This document shows, in pieces, positions 17,135-26,175 of a stretch of 37,843 nt of DNA. Source of the stretch: Byssovorax sp. (GTDB taxonomy: Bacteria > Myxococcota_A > Polyangia > Polyangiales > Polyangiaceae). Positions within the stretch are counted from its first letter, which is position 1. The number at the start of each line of letters is the position of its first letter. Position numbers and translations under genes: made by a program. The stretch spans positions 1-37,843 of the forward strand of contig JANYGI010000110.1 of NCBI GenBank assembly GCA_025362495.1, given 5' to 3'. The notes under the pieces are model-generated. The model ran no database searches. It had not been told where the DNA came from and was given only the letters and a program-made list of their open reading frames with translations.

Positions 17135-17533
17135 CTACGCGCCCCTCTCTTGCTGGCGCTTCGCGGCGGCCTCGCGCTCCTTGCGCTTGCGCTCGCACTC
17201 TTCGCAGAAGGGCTTGTCCGTCTTCAGGGCCTCGGCCTGGGCCGAAGAGCCGATGATCACCGTCGGGCACCCCGACACCAGCTTGCCTCCGTGCGTCGTC
17301 GGATCGCCGTAACGGGCCGAGTCCTTGTGGCCGATGACGACCGACGGCTCGCCCTGCGAGATGGTGTCGGTCGGGCCGCAGCACACCAGCGAGTCCCCCA
17401 CCCGCGCCGCGAGCTGAAACCCGATGATCACCGTGGATTCCCCGGAGATCGTCGGCCCGCCGACGTGCGGAGTCGGGCCGGGCTCGACCTTGGGGCAGGT
17501 GTGCATGTCCGTGATTCGCGCCGCAGGAGGCAT
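17135..17533 (-). CDS. PAAR-domain spike tip protein
   Basis: A 132-residue protein whose first 95 residues form a PAAR repeat domain: MPPAARITDMHTCPKVEPG, PHVGGPTISG, AARVGDSLVCCGP, SVVIGHKDSARYGD, SGCPTVIIG. PAAR proteins cap the VgrG trimer and bind a metal ion through conserved His/Cys residues. The C-terminal extension has FCEECERKRKE, a CxxC pair followed by a highly charged helix, which could bind zinc or dock a partner; it is too short to be a toxin. It lies between the two vgrG genes, 52 nt after the first and 3 nt before the chaperone gene, with GGAGAGG before the ATG. Confidence 0.94.
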   Translation of the reverse strand: MPPAARITDMHTCPKVEPGPTPHVGGPTISGESTVIIGFQLAARVGDSLVCCGPTDTISQGEPSVVIGHKDSARYGDPTTHGGKLVSGCPTVIIGSSAQAEALKTDKPFCEECERKRKEREAAAKRQQERGA

Positions 17534-17585
17534 CGCCTCTCCTCTCTTCCCGAACCCGCCGAGCCCGCGCCCGGCGCGCAGAGCC

Positions 17586-19808
17586 TCACTGAGCCAGGCC
17601 GGTTATCGCCACGTTGTCGACCTCGGGCTTCTTGGGCTCCTCGATCTTCGCCTCTTCGGCCTTCTCGGCCTCTTCCGGGTGCGATCCCGCGCCCGAGCCG
17701 GCCGAGCCGCCGCTGTTGATCCACACCTTGGTGCCCCGGATGGTGACGCCGCCGGCGTCGATGCGGATGAAGCCGCCCGGGCCCTTGATCGTCAGATCCT
17801 TGGACTCGAATACCATGTTCGAGCCGGCGACCAGGTGAATGTCGCTGCCGGCCTTGAGCGCGTGGTTGCGGCCGACCTGCTCCTGCTGGTCTTGCCCGAC
17901 GCTGAGCGACTGCACGCCGTCGATGCGCTGGTTGCGCTTCCCGGCCACGCGAAGGTGGCTGTCCTTGACGATGTGCTCGCGCTTGTTCTGCTCGACGGTG
18001 ATGTCCTGATCCGAGCCGATGAGCACGGTGTGCTTGCCGTCGGTCTTCTCGATCTCGTCGCCGTGGATGAGCTTCTCGCGGTTGCCACCGACCATGGTCA
18101 TCCGGTTTCCGCCGGTGATCTCGGTGCGGTTGGCCCCGGTGACCTCGGTCCGGTTCACGCCCGTCGTCTCGGTCTCGTTCATGATCACCAGCTTCTGGCG
18201 GTTGTTGCCGACGGTGATCGTCTCGTCGTGCTTGACCAGCTTGCGCAGGTTCTTCTGGGCTTGCACGTAGACGAGCTCGGTGTCCTTGAGATCCTCGAAC
18301 ATGATCTCGTTGAAGCCGCCGGAGCCGATGGACGAGTCGCTCTTCCAGGTCGATCGCGTCTTGTGGTCGGGCAGCTTGTAGGGGACGCGCTCGGTGGCGT
18401 TGAAGACGCGGCCGACGACGATCGGCGCGTCGGGATCGCCGTTGAGGAAGCCAATCAGCACCTCGTGGCCGATCCGGGGGATGACCATCATGCCGTAGCC
18501 GGTGCCCGCCCAGCCCTGGCTCACGCGGATCCAGCACGACGAGCCGTCGTCGCTCTTGCCCTCGCGATCCCAGGGGAACTGCACGCGCACGCGGCCGAAC
18601 TCGTCGGTGTGGATCTCCTGGCCGCCGGGGCCCACCACGGTCGCCGACTGGACGCTGTTGATCTTCGGCTTCGGCGTCCGCACGAGAGGGCGATACGGCA
18701 CCTCGCTGAACACCGCGCTCGCCGACATCTGCCATTCGCCGCCAGGCGTCGCCTCGAGCGAGAACTCGGTGATCAGGAGCTTCCTGGTCGAGTCGAGCTC
18801 GGCGTGGGGGTGGTGGTCCATCGAGAAGCGGCGACCTGGCCAGAGATCGACGACGTTGGTCTCGAACGACACGAGGACCTTGCCCGTCCGCGTGCCGGCC
18901 AGAGCGCGATCGGCGCGCTCGTTGCCGGCCTTCTGCTCGTGCCGGGCGATGCCCTTGTCGTCGGCGCTCGGCGTATCGCCGCCCTTGCCCGGCTCGACGA
19001 GGAGGCCATGCGGCTGATAGTGATACTGCTCGTACCCGGCCTCGATCCCTGTCGCCCTGGGGGCCTCGCCGAAGAGGGGGAATCCGGGCCGCCGGAAGTC
19101 GTAGTCGCGGATGGTGTGCGCGCCCGGCCGCACCTCGTGCGCCAGGCGGACCTTGCTCACGAACTCCTGCTCTGCGGCGGTGCTGGGGTTGTCGACGTAC
19201 GCTATCGGCGCGCCCTCGCGGACCGGCCCCTCCTGGAGCTTGTCGCCGAAGACGATCTTCTTCCCCTCCTCGTCGTCCGGGAAGACGAAGGCAATACCGG
19301 CCTCTTCCCAGAGGCGAGTCAGGAAGGTAAAGTCGCTCTCGCCATACTGCACCTTGTACTCGAGCTTCGGATACGAGGCCCTGTCAATCTGCCAGACGGC
19401 CGTGAGGCCCCACTCGGCGAGGAGCTTGTCGGTGATGTCCGGGATCGAGAGGTGCTGGTAGATGCGGTAGTTCTGCCGCTGCGTCAGCAGCCAGAGCCGC
19501 GGCACGATCTGCAGGTAATACGTGGAGAGCGGCTTCTCGCCGGGGCCGCCCGACTCGCCCTGGATCTGCTCGATCTGGCTGACGACACCGGACCAGCGCC
19601 GCGAGCCCTGGCCGGCGACGTTCCTGGTCCCGTGGACGACCTGGAACGCGGCCGGCTGCCCGACGAGCGACTCCAGATCGAGGTCGAACTGGGGCGAGCG
19701 CGCCCACACCGAGAGGGTGAACAGCGTCGATATGCCTTCGTGGATCTGGACGCGCCGGACCGAGAGAGTGTTTTCGCCGGACGCGAAGGAGAGATCGAGC
19801 ACTGACAT
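17586..19808 (-). CDS. vgrG: VgrG spike protein without effector domain
   Basis: A 740-residue VgrG paralogous to the one at 13406-16207. It has the same opening (MSVLDLSFASGE), gp27-like base, OB domain (HTDEFGRVRVQFPWD, MMVIPRIGHEVLIGFLNGD) and beta-helix needle ending near GGVTIRGTKVWINSGG. It ends about 40 residues later in an acidic Glu/Lys/Ala tail, with no enzymatic extension. It probably forms the structural needle, alone or in heterotrimers with its paralogue. The ATG at 19808 was chosen because it matches the paralogue and follows GGAAGGTG; a GTG three codons upstream is possible. The 286 nt upstream, before the DUF2169 stop codon, hold the likely operon promoter and no gene. Confidence 0.95.
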   Translation of the reverse strand: MSVLDLSFASGENTLSVRRVQIHEGISTLFTLSVWARSPQFDLDLESLVGQPAAFQVVHGTRNVAGQGSRRWSGVVSQIEQIQGESGGPGEKPLSTYYLQIVPRLWLLTQRQNYRIYQHLSIPDITDKLLAEWGLTAVWQIDRASYPKLEYKVQYGESDFTFLTRLWEEAGIAFVFPDDEEGKKIVFGDKLQEGPVREGAPIAYVDNPSTAAEQEFVSKVRLAHEVRPGAHTIRDYDFRRPGFPLFGEAPRATGIEAGYEQYHYQPHGLLVEPGKGGDTPSADDKGIARHEQKAGNERADRALAGTRTGKVLVSFETNVVDLWPGRRFSMDHHPHAELDSTRKLLITEFSLEATPGGEWQMSASAVFSEVPYRPLVRTPKPKINSVQSATVVGPGGQEIHTDEFGRVRVQFPWDREGKSDDGSSCWIRVSQGWAGTGYGMMVIPRIGHEVLIGFLNGDPDAPIVVGRVFNATERVPYKLPDHKTRSTWKSDSSIGSGGFNEIMFEDLKDTELVYVQAQKNLRKLVKHDETITVGNNRQKLVIMNETETTGVNRTEVTGANRTEITGGNRMTMVGGNREKLIHGDEIEKTDGKHTVLIGSDQDITVEQNKREHIVKDSHLRVAGKRNQRIDGVQSLSVGQDQQEQVGRNHALKAGSDIHLVAGSNMVFESKDLTIKGPGGFIRIDAGGVTIRGTKVWINSGGSAGSGAGSHPEEAEKAEEAKIEEPKKPEVDNVAITGLAQ
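18558..18619. repeat. 62-bp exact direct repeat, copy in the second vgrG
   Basis: Identical to 14969-15030, in the same orientation, about 3.6 kb away. Recombination between the copies would delete the PAAR and FHA-DUF4123 genes and fuse the two vgrG genes in frame. Confidence 0.9.
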
Positions 19809-19884
19809 CGAGGGCACCTTCCGAGAGAGCCCGACGATCGGGAGAGGGCGCTCGGGCGCGCTCTCGACGAGGCGGGGCGCGAGG

Positions 19885-19890
19885 AGTCTA
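19885..19890 (-). promoter_or_regulatory. Weak candidate -10 for the vgrG operon
   Basis: On the minus strand TAGACT lies about 76 nt before the vgrG ATG, in the 286-nt spacer. The only -35-like sequence (TTGTGT) is 21 nt away, which is long. It is the best visible candidate in this spacer and is unproven. Confidence 0.2.
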
Positions 19891-20094
19891 CGGGAGAGAT
19901 CGCTGCACCGGACACAACTTCACCGCCGCGGACGAGCAATTCGCGTACCGCCCGAGACGAAGCTTCTGCCATGGTGCGATTTCGGCTGGATTGCAGGGTT
20001 TGTCGCACCGGCGTGAGATCGCCCGAGCCCTCGGAGCGACGGTCCTGGTGGTAAAAAGATCCATCTCGGCGACGCCGGGAGCGCCGTCGCGGGA

Positions 20095-22371
20095 TCAGGA
20101 TCGCGAGCGCACGATGAGCCGCGCGAGGGCCGCCACCCGCAGCGCGATCGGGTGTGCTTCGGCGTGATCGACGCGGGGCCGGACCTCGGCGATCAGCCGC
20201 GCGCGGAAGGCGGGGAACATGGGTAGCTCCTTCGCGAGGCTCGCCGGGAGATAGGTGGGGATCGCCTCGCCGCCGTCGCCCGGCGTGAACGAGGCGCGGA
20301 TCCACTCCTGGCCCATCACGGTGCGCTTCTGGTAGCTCCTGCGCTCGAGCAAGAGCTGCTCGGTGCGCGCTTCGAAGTGGCCTGTGGGGACGCCGCGCGG
20401 GGTCTGCGCGAAGGCCTCGCGGAGGCGGAGGATCAGGCCCTCGAATCCCGACGTCCCCGCCGCGATCCAGGGCGACACGAGCAGCTCAGCAAGGGTGTCG
20501 CAGAGCTCCTTGAGCTTCTTGTCGGCGGACGCGAAGGGCGCGACGATCGCCATCGCTGCCTTGAGCGTGTCGAGCTCGTCGAAGCGGAACGCGAGCGCGC
20601 CTCCGACGAGCACGAGCGGCGGTGTGACGGCGCCGGCGTCGAGCGCTCGCGTGAGCAGATCGTCGAGGTCGGCAGCGCTGGTCGGATCGCCGTGACGCAG
20701 CACCGAGAGCACCTCGCGCCGCTCGCGCGCCTCCTTGCGCTGCTCGCGCGAACCACCCTCGTCGTCGTCGCGCGCGCTCGCGGCCTTGGCCGCTGCCACG
20801 AACGGTCTCCAGGCAATCTTGCGCTGAATCCGCTCGAGGAAATCCGGATCGAGCCAGACCATTTCCATCGCGTCGCCGGGGGCGCGCGGCGCGACGCTGG
20901 ACGACGACGACGAGGCCGCGCTCGCGGCGGCGTCAGGCGATCTCCCGGCCGCGGCGTTGGAGGCAGCGAGCGCGCTCTGCGCGGGCCCATCGGCGGGATC
21001 GGCGCCAATCGCCGTGGGGATCCAGGCGCCGATCTTCGCGGCGAGCCCCGGCGCGGCGACGGCGACGGGCAAGGGCACGAGAGCGGGCACCTCGCCCGCG
21101 CGCGGTGGGCCGAGCACGGCGGCGGGCGTGACGCGCAGGTGCGTCGGCATCCCCTGGTTCGCGCGCACCACGGCCTCCCCGATCGACAGCGGCGCGTCGG
21201 GCGCGGCGAGCCTCCCCATCGGCCCTCCGAGCGTCGGCCGGGAGGACGTGGGCGCGGGCGGGATCACCGGGATCGAAGGCTCCGGCGGGCGCTGGAACGG
21301 CAGCACCGGGGCGCGCGACGCCGCGATCGCCGCGGTGTGCTCGAGCCCGATCTCGAGATCGATGCTGGTGCGCAGGTGGAGCGGCTGCGCGGGCTCGCGA
21401 TCGACGCGGCGCGACTCCGGGCCTCGCGCCGACACCGGCACGGGCGCGCGCTCGGGCATGTCCACGATCACGTGGCCCTCGTCGTCCGGCGCCTGCAGCG
21501 GCACGAACCCGCGCCACGTCAGCGTGCAGATCGCGCGATCGGTGTCGATCCACAGCGTGTCGCAGCGGAGCGCGATCTCGCGCTGCCCGCCGCCGGTGTC
21601 GATCACCGCGCGCGGCTGGAGATCGGGGAGGATGGTGACGAGGCGCGGGTGATCACGGTGGAGATTCTCGAGCACGAGCCGGATGGGCCCGCCGAGCGCG
21701 TCGATCTGTTGATCGCTCGGCGCCGCATTGAAGAAGCCTGGATCGAAGCCTTCGGGCATCGATCGACCGCCCGCGGGCCACGTCACGTCGACGGCGCGAC
21801 GCGACGCGCGACCAGGCCACGTGGGCGCGATCGGGCCGAAGCCAATCGGGGCGACGACGACGCCGGGATCATTGGCGCGCGCGCCGGGAGGCTGCAAATT
21901 GGGCAGCCGCGTCGCGCCGACGCCGACGGGGTTCGAGGTCGCCGGGCCGCCCGCGGCGCGCTCGTACACCAGCGGCATCGAGGTGAAGCGCGGGCCTTCG
22001 TGGATCGTCCGATCGGCGGCGCGCGCGCGGTCGCACCACACCTCGATCGACTTGTCGACGCCGGCGACCTCGAGCCTCGCGACCAGCGATTTCACCGGCT
22101 CTTTCCCGGGTGAGAAGGCCTTGCCGACGAGCAGCACCTCGGCCTTCCGCTTCCACGGCACGACGTCGTTCGACGCGCAGAGGCTGCTCGTCGCCTCCGC
22201 GCTCCAGTGCTCATCGCGCTCGTCGGGGGGCTCCTGCGCGTCGGCGAGCTGCGCCTCGCCGGCGGTGAGCGTGAACGTCGCCTTGCAGACCACCGTTTCA
22301 ACCCACTCGCCCCGGGCGCCACGCCAGACGAGCGAGGAGGTACGGAGCGGACAGAGCGAGACGACATCCAT
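20095..22371 (-). CDS. DUF2169 protein, type VI secretion-associated adaptor candidate
   Basis: A 758-residue protein, the first gene of the minus-strand island. Residues 1 to about 295 are DUF2169 (TVVCKATFTL, LLVGKAFSPG, MPLVYERAAGGP, IGFGPIAPTWPGR, CDTLWIDTDRAICTLTWR). Residues about 300-495 are Pro/Ala-rich and probably disordered. The C-terminal part opens with MVWLDPDFLERIQRK and includes LERRSYQKRTVMG and KELPMFPAFRARLIAEV, both matching the paralogue at 9941. The middle region is not conserved between the two, as expected if the ends share a scaffold and the centre differs by partner. No signal peptide is present. GAGGAAG lies about 10 nt before the ATG. Adaptor function for effector loading is inferred from the family and context. 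Confidence 0.88.
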   Translation of the reverse strand: MDVVSLCPLRTSSLVWRGARGEWVETVVCKATFTLTAGEAQLADAQEPPDERDEHWSAEATSSLCASNDVVPWKRKAEVLLVGKAFSPGKEPVKSLVARLEVAGVDKSIEVWCDRARAADRTIHEGPRFTSMPLVYERAAGGPATSNPVGVGATRLPNLQPPGARANDPGVVVAPIGFGPIAPTWPGRASRRAVDVTWPAGGRSMPEGFDPGFFNAAPSDQQIDALGGPIRLVLENLHRDHPRLVTILPDLQPRAVIDTGGGQREIALRCDTLWIDTDRAICTLTWRGFVPLQAPDDEGHVIVDMPERAPVPVSARGPESRRVDREPAQPLHLRTSIDLEIGLEHTAAIAASRAPVLPFQRPPEPSIPVIPPAPTSSRPTLGGPMGRLAAPDAPLSIGEAVVRANQGMPTHLRVTPAAVLGPPRAGEVPALVPLPVAVAAPGLAAKIGAWIPTAIGADPADGPAQSALAASNAAAGRSPDAAASAASSSSSSVAPRAPGDAMEMVWLDPDFLERIQRKIAWRPFVAAAKAASARDDDEGGSREQRKEARERREVLSVLRHGDPTSAADLDDLLTRALDAGAVTPPLVLVGGALAFRFDELDTLKAAMAIVAPFASADKKLKELCDTLAELLVSPWIAAGTSGFEGLILRLREAFAQTPRGVPTGHFEARTEQLLLERRSYQKRTVMGQEWIRASFTPGDGGEAIPTYLPASLAKELPMFPAFRARLIAEVRPRVDHAEAHPIALRVAALARLIVRSRS

Positions 22372-22440
22372 GCGTGCGGCTTCCTCGGACGGGGGAGCTT
22401 ACACGAAGGACCGTACGCCCCGAGGGCGCGAAGCAGCAGA

Positions 22441-22461
22441 CCCCGGGCGATCAGGCCGGGG
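22441..22461 (-). terminator. Possible hairpin after the DUF1592-CBM2 gene
   Basis: CCCCGG and CCGGGG are separated by 9 nt, just past the stop codon of the minus-strand gene at 22470. There is no U tract, so it may act only with Rho or as a 3'-end stabiliser. Confidence 0.3.
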
Positions 22462-22469
22462 GCCGCACC

Positions 22470-24854
22470 TCACTTCGTCGCGAGCAACCCGAAGCTCGTC
22501 GAGGCGCCCGGATCGAGCGTGGCGTTGAAGTCCTTGCCGACGAACGTGGTCTTCGATCCGGCGGGCGTCGACGAAGCGTTCCAGAGATCGGTGATCTTGC
22601 CGTCGATCTGGAGCGTGGCACTCCAGGTGATCGGCGCCGTCCCCTGGTTTTCGATCTTCACTGTCATCTGGTAGCCCGTGGCCCACTGGCTATCGATCGT
22701 CGGGGTGACGAGGAGATCGGACATCACCGGTCCACTCCCGCCGGCGCCCGCGGTCGAGCTGCCGCCGCTCGTCGCTCCCGTGCTCGCGGAGCCGCCGACT
22801 CCGCTGCTCGTGCTCGTGCTCGGGCTCTCACTGCCGTCGGTGGTGCGCTGGGCGAAGCGCGGAGCGAGGGTGAGCGCCACGATCAGATCGGCGATTTTCA
22901 GGCCGCCCTTCTCGAATTTCTGCCCGAGGTCGTCGACGAGACAGGCTGTCGCGGCGCTCTCCTGGATGCCATAGGCAAAGCGCATCCACTGGGTCGCGAA
23001 GCAGGCGTGGACATCCGGGCTCGCCGCCAGCTTGGTGGCGAGCTCGACCGTGCCATCGAACGTCCCGTCGCTGCCCGGGGTGGAGACGATCTGGCCTGAA
23101 GCGTCGATCTTCTGGCCCGCTTCGAGGTCGCGCTCCCGGCCGATGCCGTCGAAGCGCTCGAAGCCGAAGCCGATAGGATCCATGAGACGGTGACAGCTCT
23201 TGCAGGGCTCGTTCGTCGCGTGGACGGCGTAGCGCTCCCGCGTCGTGAGCGTGGGATCATCCGGCGGCGGCTGCACCAGGAGGCCCGCGGGCGGCGGCGG
23301 GAGCGGCTGGCACAACAGGCGCTCTCGCACCAGCTTGCCGCGATGGATCGGCGACGACGAGGTCGGCTTGGAGTGCGTGGTGAGCACGCTGCCTTGCGTG
23401 AGGAGGCCGGCGCGCGCCGTCCCGTCGAACGAGGTCTCCGCGAAGCCGTCCGCATCGGGAGCGCCGGTGGGCGCCGGGACGCCGTAGAGCTTGGCCAGCG
23501 CCGGGCTCAGGTACGACGTGCGCGACGTGAGCAGCTCGCTCAGCGTGCCAGTCCCATCTTCCATCACGTGGGTCACGAAGCGTCGAGTCTCCTCGCGCTG
23601 AGCCACGCGGGCCGCGGCGTCGAGCTCGGGATACGTGACAGCGTCCTTGGGGATGTTCGGCAGGCGATCGATCTCCAGCCACGATTCGACGAAGCGCTGG
23701 ATCGTGGCGCGGCTGCGCGGATCGGCGAGCAGCCGCCGCGCCTGCTTCTCGATCTGCGCCGGCGTGGCGAGCTCGCCCGCGTCGGCGGCGGTGAAGAGCG
23801 CGGCGTCGGGCATCGTCCCCCAGAGGAAATACGATAGCTCCGAGGCGACCTCGTACGGAGTCAGCTTGATGGCCTCGGGGCCCGCCGGCATCGCCGCGTC
23901 GCCGAGCTCGGCGCGGTAGAGGAAGCTCGGGGACTGGAGCATCGCGGTGATCACCGCCTCGACGCCGCCCGCGAAGCCGTCGTCCTTGGCGATGAGATCG
24001 TAGAGCGCGAGGTAGCGGGCGTGATCCGCGGCGTCGAGCGGCCGCCGGAAGGCGCGCTTGCCCAGAGCATCAATGAGCTTCTCGGCGCAGGCAGCGTCGC
24101 CGGTGGCGGCGTCGCAGGGCAGGTTTTGCCCCGGGGTCGCGATGATCTGCCTGGCGATCGCCTCGGCGGCCTTGCGCGTCTGATCGGCGAGGAGCGGAGT
24201 CACCCGCAGGGCGTCCGCGTTGTTGTCGAAGCCGTTGACGACGATGTCCGTCGTGAACGACGCACCCCACGCGGACTCGATGTTGAACAGATCGTGGATG
24301 GTGGCGTCGTATTCGCTGCGTGAGAGCCGCCGGAGCAAGCGCGGGCCCGGCGCGGGCGTCGCGCAGCTGGCCACCACCGAGTCGCACTCCTTGCCCTCGG
24401 TCACCCGCGCGACGAAGGTCTGGAGCGTGTGGTACTCGGGGCTGTCGAACGGAACCACCTTGCCGCCCGTATGGCCGCTCTCGGCCTTGCCAGAGGGCTT
24501 GAGCAGCAGCAGAGACACGTCGCCCTCGGTGACGGCCGCGAGCTTCTTGACCATGTCGAAGTTCCTGGCGAGATAGCCGTCCTCCGTGGCGGGCCGGAGC
24601 ACCATGCGGGTGCCGCCGGCGAGGCCGCCGTCGCCGTGGCAGACAGCGCACTTCTGCGCGAGGATCGGCTTGTAGACGTTGGCCTCGAAGAAGGCGAGAT
24701 CGTCGGGGCAACCCGCGCTCGCCACGCCGCCGCCCCCGCCCGTCGTCGACCCGTTGCGGCCGCCGGAGCTGCAGGCCGCGGCCGAGCCGGCGATGGCCGC
24801 CGCGCCGACGAGGAGGGCGCCGAGACCGCGATTGAAGCGCTTGATCGTGGTCAT
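22470..24854 (-). CDS. DUF1592-family lipoprotein with two c-haem motifs and a C-terminal CBM2
   Basis: A 794-residue exported lipoprotein (lipobox near GSAAAC, Cys28). After a Gly/Ser/Thr linker, a cytochrome c-like segment has CAVCH (C69, C72, H73). Then come the DUF1587/1595/1592/1588/1585 modules typical of planctomycete and myxobacterial proteins, with LSRSEYDATIHDLF, ELSYFLWGTMPD, HRGKLVRERLLC and a second haem motif CKSCH (C551, C554, H555) in NEPCKSCHRLMDPIGFGFE. A second Ser/Thr/Gly linker leads to residues 711-794, which match a family 2 cellulose-binding module (QWATGYQMTVKIENQG, ITDLWNA, LDPGASTSFGL). Tethering to cellulose is a firm inference; the chemistry of the DUF1592 core is not known. 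The ATG at 24854 was chosen because GGAG precedes it; a GTG at 24890 would overlap the upstream stop. It forms an operon with the DUF1552 gene 32 nt upstream. Confidence 0.92.
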   Translation of the reverse strand: MTTIKRFNRGLGALLVGAAAIAGSAAACSSGGRNGSTTGGGGGVASAGCPDDLAFFEANVYKPILAQKCAVCHGDGGLAGGTRMVLRPATEDGYLARNFDMVKKLAAVTEGDVSLLLLKPSGKAESGHTGGKVVPFDSPEYHTLQTFVARVTEGKECDSVVASCATPAPGPRLLRRLSRSEYDATIHDLFNIESAWGASFTTDIVVNGFDNNADALRVTPLLADQTRKAAEAIARQIIATPGQNLPCDAATGDAACAEKLIDALGKRAFRRPLDAADHARYLALYDLIAKDDGFAGGVEAVITAMLQSPSFLYRAELGDAAMPAGPEAIKLTPYEVASELSYFLWGTMPDAALFTAADAGELATPAQIEKQARRLLADPRSRATIQRFVESWLEIDRLPNIPKDAVTYPELDAAARVAQREETRRFVTHVMEDGTGTLSELLTSRTSYLSPALAKLYGVPAPTGAPDADGFAETSFDGTARAGLLTQGSVLTTHSKPTSSSPIHRGKLVRERLLCQPLPPPPAGLLVQPPPDDPTLTTRERYAVHATNEPCKSCHRLMDPIGFGFERFDGIGRERDLEAGQKIDASGQIVSTPGSDGTFDGTVELATKLAASPDVHACFATQWMRFAYGIQESAATACLVDDLGQKFEKGGLKIADLIVALTLAPRFAQRTTDGSESPSTSTSSGVGGSASTGATSGGSSTAGAGGSGPVMSDLLVTPTIDSQWATGYQMTVKIENQGTAPITWSATLQIDGKITDLWNASSTPAGSKTTFVGKDFNATLDPGASTSFGLLATK

Positions 24855-24886
24855 GGGGACTCCATCCACCGTGGGGGCGCGGCGGC

Positions 24887-26164
24887 TCACGCGAGCTCCG
24901 CGAGCGGGCCGACGCCCTTCGAGGGATCACCGAAGGTCTGGTTGTCGAGGCCCATGGCCTGACAGATGGAGACGAGGAGCTTCTGGTGCGGAGCGCCGTT
25001 GAGCTTCAAATAGCGGCCCGGGGTGAAGTAGCCGCCGCCGGTGAGCACGAACGGGACCGATTTGCAGTCGTGGAGCCGGGAGTCGCCGAGCTCTTTGCAC
25101 CAGACCACGACGGTGCTGTCGAGGAGCGTCCCGCCCTTGGGATCCGGCGTGGTCTTCAGCTGATCGAGCAGGTACGCGAACTGCGAAGCATACCAGCGCT
25201 CGGCGGCCACGAAGTCGGCGACGCCCTTGGCGTTCCCGTCGTCGCTGTGCGAGAGCGAGTGGTGGCCGTCGCCGATACCGAGCCAGGAGAACACCGCCGG
25301 TCCGACGGTGTGATTCCACTGCACCGAGGCGACCTTCGTCATGCCGCAGGCCAGCGCGAGGACCAGCAGATCCATCTGGGCCTTGCCGATGGTGGGGAAA
25401 GCGTCGTTGTCGTAGGGGCTGCCCGCGGCGGGCACCGGCGGCACGGCGCAGCCCATGGCGCCCTGAAAGCCGCTCTCCACCGACTTCAGCGCTTCGAGGT
25501 GGGCGTCGAGCTTGTCTTTCTCGGCCTTTCCCACCCTGCCGCGGAGATCGGTGACCTCGCCGCGGATGAGCGCGAGCACCGCCTTGCGCCGCGCGAGGAG
25601 CTTGTCGACCATCGCCGGATCACCGACGCTGTCGCCGAACATGCGGGAGAACACGCTCGCGGGATCGTCGTCGGGCGGGACGAACTGGCCCGGTCCGGCG
25701 TACGACATCCGCGTCTGGACGTTGCCGCCCCAGGCGCTGGTCTGGACGCCGATCTCCAGCGAACGGAGCTTGTCGCCGTCGCCGATCTTCGAGGCCACGA
25801 ACTGATCGACGGACATCCCGGCGCTCGCCGTCGTCGCGTCGCCGCCGCCGGTGAGCATCGCTGCCATCCCGGCCTCGTGGTTGGCGACGCCCTGGAAGTC
25901 GACGCCGTCACAGATGATGATATCGCTCTTGTGCTTCTCGAGCGGCTCGAGGATCGAGCCGGCGGGGAACGAGAACGCCTTCTCGGTGCCGGTGGGGCGC
26001 CAGTGCTCGTGGATTGTGCCGTTGGGGCTGAAGAACACCACGAGACGGCGGGCCGTCGTGCCGGCGCTGGCGCGCGCGGGCTCGCGGAGGAGGCCGAGGA
26101 GCGGCGTCGCCATCAGGCCGGCGCCGAGCCCGAGAGCGAATCTGCGTCGCGAGATGGCGTTCAT
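24887..26164 (-). CDS. Tat-exported DUF1552 protein
   Basis: A protein of about 425 residues. It starts with MNAISRRRFALGLGAG, a twin-arginine signal, then a hydrophobic stretch ending ARASAG. The mature part has RLVVFFSPNGTIHEHWRPTG, IICDGVDFQGVANHEAGMA, SWLGIGDGHHSLSHSDD and VVVWCKELGDSRLHDCKSVPF, typical of DUF1552, a family related to the DUF1501/sulfatase-like fold. Such proteins are nearly always encoded with a DUF1592 protein, as here. Tat export implies folding or cofactor insertion before export. The biochemical role is unknown; an extracytoplasmic redox or hydrolytic partner for the DUF1592 protein is the usual guess. ATGs at 26167 and 26194 are alternatives; the last lies inside the predicted promoter and is unlikely. 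Confidence 0.9.
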   Translation of the reverse strand: MNAISRRRFALGLGAGLMATPLLGLLREPARASAGTTARRLVVFFSPNGTIHEHWRPTGTEKAFSFPAGSILEPLEKHKSDIIICDGVDFQGVANHEAGMAAMLTGGGDATTASAGMSVDQFVASKIGDGDKLRSLEIGVQTSAWGGNVQTRMSYAGPGQFVPPDDDPASVFSRMFGDSVGDPAMVDKLLARRKAVLALIRGEVTDLRGRVGKAEKDKLDAHLEALKSVESGFQGAMGCAVPPVPAAGSPYDNDAFPTIGKAQMDLLVLALACGMTKVASVQWNHTVGPAVFSWLGIGDGHHSLSHSDDGNAKGVADFVAAERWYASQFAYLLDQLKTTPDPKGGTLLDSTVVVWCKELGDSRLHDCKSVPFVLTGGGYFTPGRYLKLNGAPHQKLLVSICQAMGLDNQTFGDPSKGVGPLAELA

Positions 26165-26175
26165 CATCTCGTGCG

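Noticed and set aside
19930-19990. A sigma-54-like sequence (TGGCAGAAGCTTCGT, minus strand) in the spacer before vgrG
   Set aside because: The -24 GG is present but the -12 element reads GT instead of GC and the TTGC core is missing, so it does not meet the consensus.
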